A stretch of 64,000 nt of DNA, taken from positions 62,001 through 126,000 of the forward strand of contig JBFWRK010000013.1 of assembly GCA_050248955.1 (NCBI GenBank), written 5' to 3'. Within the stretch, counting starts at the first letter, position 1. The number at the start of each line of letters is the position of its first letter. The notes under the pieces were generated by a model that did no database searches, was not told the DNA's origin, and worked only from the letters and a program-made list of their open reading frames with translations. The translations under genes and the position numbers were made by a program. The stretch is from JBFWRK01 sp050248955. Lineage in GTDB: Bacteria > Actinomycetota > Acidimicrobiia > Acidimicrobiales > Ilumatobacteraceae. Shown here piece by piece: positions 58,646 through 64,000 of this stretch.

Positions 58646-60697
58646 TCAGCGCGACGGTGGGGTCCGCCGGCCGCCGGTGATGCTCTCCGCGAACCGCCGC
58701 TGGACGTCGGCGAGGCCCTCCCCGGTGCGTCGCTGCCACGCCGCGTCGGGGCCGAGCTGCCACGCCAGGACGTCGTCGGCGAGGAGCATGTCGAGCATCC
58801 CCCGCAGCCGTTCCTGGTGGGCGGGGTGCTGAACCGGTGCCAGTGCCTCGACGCGGCGGTCGAGGTTGCGCGGCATCAGGTCGGCAGAGCCGATGAAGGT
58901 CAGCGGGCGGCCCGGACCGGCTCCGTTCGCGAACCACAAGATGCGCGAGTGCTCGAGGTACCGACCGAGGATCGAGCGGACGGTGATCCGCTCCGACATG
59001 CCGGGTACGCCCGGGCGCAGGCAGCAGATCCCGCGCACGAGCAGATCGACCTGCGCTCCGGCCTCGCTCGCCGCGTAGAGCGCTTCGATGATCTCCGGGT
59101 CGGTGAGCGAGTTGAGCTTCAACGTGATCAGACCGTCGCCACCGGACGCGCCCTCCTTGGCGATCAGATCGAGGATCTCGTGACGGAGGTGGTTCGGCGC
59201 GACCAGCAAGCGGCGGTACCGCTCTTCGAGGCTGAACCCGGTGAGGTGGTTGAAGAGCTCGCCGAGGTCGGCGCCGATCTCGGGATCGGCGGTGAGCAGC
59301 CCGAGGTCTTCATAGGTGCGCGCCGTCTTCGAGTTGTAGTTGCCCGTGCCGATGTGCGCGTACCTGCGCAACCCGTCGCCGTCTTCGCGCACGACGAGCA
59401 CGCACTTGGAATGTGTCTTCAACCCGACAAGGCCGTACACGACGTGCACTCCGGCACGCTCGAGCATCTTCGCCCAGGCGATGTTGGCCTGCTCGTCGAA
59501 GCGCGCTTTGAGCTCCACGAGCACCGCGACCTGCACACCGCGCTCTGCGGCGCGTACCAGGCTGTTCACGATCGGGCTGTCGCCGGAGGTGCGGTAGAGC
59601 GTCATCTTGATCGACTGCACGCGCGGGTCGTCCGCGGCACTGGCGATGAACGCCTCGACGGAACCGGCGAACGACTCGTACGGGTGGTGGATGAGCAGGT
59701 CACTGTCGCGGATGACCGAGAACAGGCTCCGCTCCTCTTCCATCGCGTGCAGGATCGGCCGGGGCGTGATCGCCGGCCACGCATCGTCTTTCAGGTTCGG
59801 GCGGTCGAGCGAGTGAATGACGAAGAGCCCGGTGAGGTCGACGAAGGAGCGGTGGTACGTGACATCGTCGTCGTCGAGGTCGAGCTCGTCGAGCAGCAGC
59901 CGCAGGACGTTCTCGGAGACACCGGCTTCGACCTCGATGCGCACCGCCTTGCCGAACCGGCGGCGGCGCAGCTCGACCTCGACCGCTTCGAGCAGGTCGT
60001 CGGCCTCTTCCTCCTCGAGCGTGAGGTCGGCGTTGCGGGTCACCCGGAACACGAGGTGCTCGTCGAGCACCATCCCCGGGAACAGGTAGGCGAGCTGCGC
60101 GGCGATGACCTCCTCGATCGCGATCATCCGGTCCTCGCCGACGGGCAGGAACCTCGGCAGGAGCTGCGGCACCTTGACCCGGGCGAAGCGTCGCTCGACA
60201 CCGTCGGGCTCGCGCACCATCACGCCGAGGTTGAGCGAGAGGTTCGAGATGTAGGGGAACGGATGTCCGGGGTCGACCGCGAGCGGTGTGAGGACCGGGA
60301 AGATCCGCTGCTCGAAGACCTCGATCAGGAGCTTCTGGTCGTCGCGCTCGAGCTCGTCCCACCGGCAGACTCGTATCCCGGCTGCGGCGAGGCCGGGCAG
60401 CAGCTCGTCGATCAGGAGTGATTCCTGCGCCTTCACGAGGCGATGCACGCGGTCCATCACCTCGAGCAGCTGCTGCGAGGGCAGCCGGCCATCTGGCGAC
60501 GGCATCGTGATGCCGGCCGCGATCTGGTCCTTCAGCGCAGCCACGCGGACCTGGAAGAACTCGTCGAGGTTCGACGAGCAGATGGCGAGGAACTTCGCCC
60601 GCTCGAGGAGTGGAACCGTGGCCTCGGCGGCCTGAGCCAGGACGCGGTCGTTGAAGTCCAGCCAGGAGAGCTCGCGGTTGAGGATGCGTTCATCCAC
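58646..60697 (-). CDS. ppk: Polyphosphate kinase 1
   Basis: A 683-residue PPK1 that polymerises the terminal phosphate of ATP into polyphosphate and can run in reverse. It starts with DERILNRELSWLDFNDRVLAQA, then LAICSSNLDEFFQVRVA. The phosphorylated His motif is GLKTHSKCVLVV, followed by YAHIGTGNYNSKTARTYEDLGLLT, and the C-terminal PLD-like domain has IRSILGRYLEHSR and FIGSADLMPRNLDRRVE. GTG 60697 is chosen, 30 bases after the stop of the small gene upstream. No ppx exopolyphosphatase is in the window. Confidence 0.95.
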   Translation of the reverse strand: MDERILNRELSWLDFNDRVLAQAAEATVPLLERAKFLAICSSNLDEFFQVRVAALKDQIAAGITMPSPDGRLPSQQLLEVMDRVHRLVKAQESLLIDELLPGLAAAGIRVCRWDELERDDQKLLIEVFEQRIFPVLTPLAVDPGHPFPYISNLSLNLGVMVREPDGVERRFARVKVPQLLPRFLPVGEDRMIAIEEVIAAQLAYLFPGMVLDEHLVFRVTRNADLTLEEEEADDLLEAVEVELRRRRFGKAVRIEVEAGVSENVLRLLLDELDLDDDDVTYHRSFVDLTGLFVIHSLDRPNLKDDAWPAITPRPILHAMEEERSLFSVIRDSDLLIHHPYESFAGSVEAFIASAADDPRVQSIKMTLYRTSGDSPIVNSLVRAAERGVQVAVLVELKARFDEQANIAWAKMLERAGVHVVYGLVGLKTHSKCVLVVREDGDGLRRYAHIGTGNYNSKTARTYEDLGLLTADPEIGADLGELFNHLTGFSLEERYRRLLVAPNHLRHEILDLIAKEGASGGDGLITLKLNSLTDPEIIEALYAASEAGAQVDLLVRGICCLRPGVPGMSERITVRSILGRYLEHSRILWFANGAGPGRPLTFIGSADLMPRNLDRRVEALAPVQHPAHQERLRGMLDMLLADDVLAWQLGPDAAWQRRTGEGLADVQRRFAESITGGRRTPPSR

Positions 60698-60726
60698 GTC
60701 GGGCAGCCTAGATCGGCCGTCCACCG

Positions 60727-60993
60727 TCAGATCTCGACGCCCTCCGGCAGGCCGAGGTCCCACTCGATCGTGATGTTCTCGCGCTCGGCGTCGCGAACGA
60801 CGCGCTCGCGGTTGCGGCGGAACTGCGGGTCGTCGCGCTGGATCAGCACGAGGCGGGCGAGCACCCGGGCGCGGAACTCGTCCACGATCGAACGATCGCC
60901 GTAGTCGCTGTAGACCTCCCAGTGCGGCGACACCGGGCCGAGGTACACGATCCGAGCGTGAGCGCGGGGTGGTTCGGCAACGACGTCAGACAT
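60727..60993 (-). CDS. Small conserved-looking protein, unknown
   Basis: An 88-residue acidic soluble protein with no recognised domain. It contains ARIVYLGPVSPHWEVYSDYGD, the helical FRARVLARLVLIQRDDPQFRRN and ends IEWDLGLPEGVEI. ATG 60993 has a GAGGAG site seven bases upstream (ATG 60999 lies inside the site). The open frame to 61146 is not needed. It is immediately upstream of ppk and probably co-transcribed, so a link to polyphosphate is possible but unproven. Confidence 0.65.
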   Translation of the reverse strand: MSDVVAEPPRAHARIVYLGPVSPHWEVYSDYGDRSIVDEFRARVLARLVLIQRDDPQFRRNRERVVRDAERENITIEWDLGLPEGVEI

Positions 60994-61244
60994 GGGCATC
61001 TCCTCGACGAGTCGACTGGCCATCCTACCGCGACCTGGGGTGACTGCGCCCTTCGTCGACTTCACCACGTTGAGCGGTCTTCTTGACGCAATGGGTCCAT
61101 TGGACCATGGCTGATCTTGAGGAACCGTGTTTGACTGCGGACTCAACGGGAACCGAATCGGTCCAGCCGACGTCTCAGTCAGGTGTACCTGCGAGGTTTC
61201 CGGTGTCGGGCGGAACCGGCGTGGATCGAAAGGACGTACATCCC

Positions 61245-61496
61245 ATGCACGACGACACCGAGACGAGCTGGATGGCCTCGGGTAACTGCCGGAGCTACCC
61301 GCCCGCAGTGTTCTTCCCCAGCGACGGCGTCGGCGTCGACCGGGCGCGGCGGATCTGTGCGACCTGCCCCGTCAGCTCCAACTGCCTCGAGTACGCGCTC
61401 GACAACCGCATCGACCATGGCGTCTGGGGCGGAGCGTCCGAGCGCGAACGGCGCCGGATCCTGAAGCGTCGTCGTCTCGCACTCGTCGTGCGCTGA
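61245..61496 (+). CDS. WhiB-family iron-sulfur transcription factor (copy 1)
   Basis: An 83-residue WhiB-like protein. The four Fe-S ligands are C15, C38, C41 and C47 (spacing Cx22Cx2Cx5C), followed by GVWGG and a basic tail (SERERRRILKRRR). Such proteins bind a 4Fe-4S cluster and the primary sigma factor region 4 to control genes, often in redox or development. ATG 61245 follows AAAGGA; the frame upstream has no WhiB similarity. A strong hairpin follows its stop. The noncoding stretch upstream has a TTGACG at 61083 but no clear -10 element. Confidence 0.92.
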   Translation: MHDDTETSWMASGNCRSYPPAVFFPSDGVGVDRARRICATCPVSSNCLEYALDNRIDHGVWGGASERERRRILKRRRLALVVR

Positions 61497-61543
61497 CCCC
61501 CACGAGATCTCCCCAACGGCGCGATCCCCACCCGGACGCGCAT

Positions 61544-61581
61544 ACAACGGGCCGGCCACAGCGACGTGGCCGGCCCGTTGT
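61544..61581. terminator. Bidirectional terminator between whiB and tatA
   Basis: A 16-bp perfect stem: ACAACGGGCCGGCCAC (61544-61559) with GTGGCCGGCCCGTTGT (61566-61581) around AGCGAC. On the plus strand TCGTTCC follows. It lies between the convergent whiB copy 1 and tatA stops. Confidence 0.85.
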
Positions 61582-61604
61582 CGTTCCCCGAGTTGGTGTG
61601 CTGC

Positions 61605-61787
61605 TTACTTCGCGTCGGTCGACGTGTCCTCGTCGTCCTTCGAACCCTGGTCGAGGCCTTTCTTGAACTCTTTCTGGGCCTGACCGAGGTTCCGGGCGAG
61701 CTTCGGGATCTGCGACCCCCCGAAGAGCACCAGGACCACGACGAGTACGACGATGACCTCAGGTCCGTCGAAGATGCCTGCGAACAT
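61605..61787 (-). CDS. tatA: Twin-arginine translocase subunit TatA
   Basis: A 60-residue TatA. A membrane helix (VIVVLVVVLVLFGG) is followed by the hinge and amphipathic helix (SQIPKLARNLGQAQKEFKKGL) and an acidic tail. It forms the protein-conducting part of the Tat system, which exports folded proteins such as the PhoX enzyme in this window. tatC is not in the window. ATG 61787 is preferred over a GTG at 61796. Confidence 0.9.
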   Translation of the reverse strand: MFAGIFDGPEVIVVLVVVLVLFGGSQIPKLARNLGQAQKEFKKGLDQGSKDDEDTSTDAK

Positions 61788-61853
61788 GCCTGGCACGGTA
61801 CCACCGTCCGCGTGAGACCGCGAGGGCGGTCCCAGCGGGTGCGCGATGCGGGT

Positions 61854-62132
61854 TCAGGCGGTCGCCGTGCGCCGGGCATCCTGGGCGCGCTGGCGGCGGA
61901 GCCGGCGCCGCTCACGCTCGGACAGGCCACCCCAGATGCCGAACTTCTCGCCGTTCACCAAGGCGTACTCGAGGCACTGCAAGCGCACGACGCACCCGCG
62001 GCAGACCTCCTTCGCCTCCCGGGTCGATGCGCCCCGTTCGGGAAAGAACAGATCCGGGTCGACGCCGAGGCAGTTCGCCTCGTCCTGCCATGATCGGTTG
62101 TCCACGTCCGTACCGCCGTACTGCATGTTCAC
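61854..62132 (-). CDS. WhiB-family iron-sulfur transcription factor (copy 2)
   Basis: A 92-residue WhiB-like protein. Cluster ligands are C21, C44, C47 and C53, followed by FGIWGG and a basic C-terminus (RRRLRRQRAQDARR). It is closer to the WhiB2/WhmD pattern (ANCLGVDPDLFFPERG). GTG 62132 is favoured because GGGAGG lies six bases upstream; ATG 62126 is possible. It lies 66 bases upstream of tatA on the same strand, facing the first whiB gene across it. Confidence 0.92.
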   Translation of the reverse strand: MNMQYGGTDVDNRSWQDEANCLGVDPDLFFPERGASTREAKEVCRGCVVRLQCLEYALVNGEKFGIWGGLSERERRRLRRQRAQDARRTATA

Positions 62133-62386
62133 GCTCGGCCTCCCTGCTGTCGGCCTGTTCGCCGGGCGGATCCGCCGGGCTCACTCGACGCCGGCACCGT
62201 GATGGTCACCGGGCGGCAGGGTGGCTCAACGAGCACCGCTGTAATTACAACGGTGTCATTGTCCACTATCACATCACGTCTGCGCAAGGGGGGATTCCAA
62301 ATTCGTGCCAAGCTCGCCACGCACCGTGTTGTTGGATATCCCAACCAAGAAGCGGCGGCCAGTCCCGATCCAGCGCTTCGTCCCCA
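62133..62386 (-). promoter_or_regulatory. AT-richer promoter region of whiB copy 2
   Basis: This 254-base gap holds no gene. It is clearly less GC-rich than its surroundings. A perfect palindrome TGTAATTACA lies at 62240-62249 and is extended by CCG/CGG flanks. On the minus strand TGGACA occurs just upstream of it (62260-62265), giving a weak promoter-like arrangement. The palindrome could be an operator or the binding site of a redox regulator. Confidence 0.45.
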
Positions 62387-64000
62387 TCAGCCGGCGCGGC
62401 GCTGGGAGGAACCGCGTGCTGCTTGGCGCTTGTGCTCGATGAAGTCGACGAGCACGTAGTCGCCGAGCGTCTCGGGTGTGGTGAAGAACGCCCGACCGCG
62501 GTTCATCGCGGTCAGCCGCTCGATGAAGGCCTTCAACGAGGCGTTCGCGTCGAGCATGAAGGTGTTGATCCGGATGCCGTCCTTCGTGCAGCGCATCACC
62601 TCGCGCAGCGTCGACTCGACGGTCTCGCGCACCGGCGGGTAGTTGAAGAACACCTCGCCGTTCGCCTCGATGTGCGCGGTCGGCTCGCCGTCGGTGATCA
62701 TGATGATCTGCTTCGTACCGGTCTGGCGGGCGAGGAGCTGGCGGCTCAGCAAGAACGCGTGCTGCATGTTCGTGCCGTACACGAAGTCCCAGCTGACCTC
62801 CGGCAGCTGCTGCGGCTGGATGACACGGGCGACCTCGCTGAAGCCGACGATGCCGAGGTAGTCACGCGGGAACTGCGACGAGATCAGCGAGTGCAGTGCC
62901 ATCGCGACCTTCTTCGCCGGCAGGAAGTTGTCGCGCATCGGCATCGACAGCGACAGGTCGAGCATCAGCACGGTCGACGACCGCGTCATGTTCTCGGTGC
63001 GTTCGATCTCGAAGTCCTCGGGCGTCAGCTGCACCGGGGTGCCGGCTCCCTGACGGCGCACGGCATTGCGGATCGTTCGCTGCAGGTCGAGGTGGAACGG
63101 GTCCCCGTACTCGTACGCCTTCGACTCGTAGGTGCGTTCGTGACCGGCCCCGAGCTTGTCGATCTGGTGCTGGCCCATCTTGTCCTTGGCGAGCTTCGAG
63201 AAGAGGTCGCGCAACGCGTTCGAACCGATCTTGCGGAGCCCCTTCGGCGTGAGCTCGAGACGGCCCTCCTTGCGCTCGATGAGACCGGCGTCCTCGAGCA
63301 TCTTCGCGAGCTCGGCGAGCCGTTCGAGCGAGCGCGCGGCGTCATCGCCCATCAGATCGCGGACGCGGTCGAGGTCGGCTTCGGCGAGCGCGCCCGGGTT
63401 CGTGGCGCCGCGCAGCACGTTCTCGAGCTGGTCGAGGTCACCCATGTCCTGCATCGCCTGCATCGCCTCGCCGAAGCCGAGCGGGTTCGTGCCCTGCATG
63501 TCGTAGCCCCGCTGCCACCCTTCCTGCGGGAACATCGAGCGGATGTGCTGGCCGAGCTGGTCGGCCTGCCAGCGCAGGTCCATGTCCTCGAGCAGCTGGT
63601 TGCTCAACTGCTCGAGCTGCGCCCGCTGCTCGGGCGTCATCGAGTTCAGCATCGCCTGCATCGCCGCCATCCGCCGTGCGAGTGCCTCGAGGAGCTCGTC
63701 GAGGGTCTGCGGGTTCTCCGGGAAGAAGTCGCCGTACTGCTCCATGAACTGCTCGAAGCCGGGATCCTCCCCGCGCTCGCGCTTCTCGATCATCTCGTTG
63801 AGCGCCGCCATCATGTCCTTCATCCGCTGCATCGCCTCGGGTGACATGTCCTGCACCGCATCGGTGAGCTGCTTGACGTACTGCTGCATCAGCTGCTCGC
63901 GCAGCTTGTCCATCAGCTGGTCGAACCGGCGCTGCGCCTCGGCCGACGCGAAGTCGTAGCTCTGCAGCTCGCGCACCTGACCGGCGAGGTCGTTCGGCAG
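62387..64000 (-). CDS. VWA-domain protein, truncated at the window edge
   Basis: At least 537 residues are encoded and the frame stays open to the right edge (reads LPNDLAGQVRELQSYDF), so the N-terminus is missing. The visible part is a long Gln/Met/Glu-rich helical region, a winged-helix-like block (MLEDAGLIERKEGRLELTPKGLRKIG), then a von Willebrand A domain with the MIDAS motif STVLMLDLSLSMPMRD and MITDGEP. Proteins of this layout work with a MoxR or magnesium-chelatase-type AAA+ ATPase, which may lie just beyond the window. It ends with SSQRRAG. Confidence 0.85.
   Translation of the reverse strand: MPNDLAGQVRELQSYDFASAEAQRRFDQLMDKLREQLMQQYVKQLTDAVQDMSPEAMQRMKDMMAALNEMIEKRERGEDPGFEQFMEQYGDFFPENPQTLDELLEALARRMAAMQAMLNSMTPEQRAQLEQLSNQLLEDMDLRWQADQLGQHIRSMFPQEGWQRGYDMQGTNPLGFGEAMQAMQDMGDLDQLENVLRGATNPGALAEADLDRVRDLMGDDAARSLERLAELAKMLEDAGLIERKEGRLELTPKGLRKIGSNALRDLFSKLAKDKMGQHQIDKLGAGHERTYESKAYEYGDPFHLDLQRTIRNAVRRQGAGTPVQLTPEDFEIERTENMTRSSTVLMLDLSLSMPMRDNFLPAKKVAMALHSLISSQFPRDYLGIVGFSEVARVIQPQQLPEVSWDFVYGTNMQHAFLLSRQLLARQTGTKQIIMITDGEPTAHIEANGEVFFNYPPVRETVESTLREVMRCTKDGIRINTFMLDANASLKAFIERLTAMNRGRAFFTTPETLGDYVLVDFIEHKRQAARGSSQRRAG

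Noticed and set aside
58541..60421. Long plus-strand open frame across ppk
   Set aside because: Antisense of PPK1, whose catalytic His motifs are intact on the minus strand.
61083..61144. Promoter call at TTGACG and the GGTCC-ATT-GGACC half-palindrome upstream of whiB copy 1
   Set aside because: No matching -10 hexamer at proper spacing and the palindrome has only 5-bp arms; too weak to list as a feature.

Overview
The window is 64 kb of very GC-rich DNA from an actinobacterium. Two WhiB-family regulators, a ClpS/DUF2017 pair, SenX3-RegX3, actinobacterial-style PHO boxes, many GTG starts and a wide use of ATGA/GTGA overlaps support this. The absence of mycolate or Streptomyces development genes, together with MreB, a complete type IV pilus set and the general gene content, suggests an Acidimicrobiia-type (Ilumatobacter-like) organism; that placement is inference. 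No rRNA, CRISPR array, IS element or prophage was seen.

Layout. 1-8.4 kb holds housekeeping genes: a truncated leftward gene start, heme O synthase ctaB, clpS-DUF2017, degV, a Glu-Asp-Phe tRNA cluster, a secreted FG-GAP repeat protein, a LysM protein, a lipoprotein nucleoside hydrolase and an aldehyde dehydrogenase. 8.4-24.4 kb is a type IV pilus island. It opens with its own regulators: a FliA/WhiG-type sigma factor, two tandem LuxR response regulators (the second without a phosphoacceptor Asp), a zinc-ribbon HTH protein, and a sigma-like protein that seems to lack region 4. These are followed by major pilin, PilO, a PilM-PilN fusion, three prepilin-like proteins (PilV/W/X-like), PilB, PilT and PilC. 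A 0.7 kb noncoding repeat-rich gap follows the pilin gene. 24.5-34.4 kb is mixed: a GNAT fragment, a disordered repeat protein, an atypical FtsH-like protease, two TesB thioesterases, a methyltransferase, a nitroreductase, a GT-C-like membrane protein, a sugar dehydrogenase, and a secreted beta-sandwich protein whose Tat signal appears frameshifted.

34.4-43.8 kb carries a compact leftward operon moaE - 62-aa membrane protein - mreB (apparent CTG start) - echA - RNB nuclease, then an HtrA-like pseudoprotease, an SDR, a DUF2342-like protein with an altered HExxH and an MFS transporter. 43.8-60.7 kb is a phosphate/polyphosphate block: pstS-pstC-pstA-pstB-phoU-senX3-regX3, an HD hydrolase, a pyruvate-kinase-like protein, NUDIX, CYTH, CYTH/CHAD, an orphan ParA-like ATPase, a PhoX-type phosphatase and polyphosphate kinase. 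Four sites with 11-bp-periodic GTTC-type repeats (PHO boxes) lie upstream of pstS, the pyruvate-kinase-like gene, the NUDIX gene and phoX, so the block may be one RegX3 regulon. The window closes with whiB, tatA, a second whiB and a truncated VWA-domain gene.

The strongest leads are the PHO-box-linked polyphosphate block, the pilus regulators (including a matching inverted repeat in two divergent promoter regions of the pilus island), and several proteins with altered catalytic residues.
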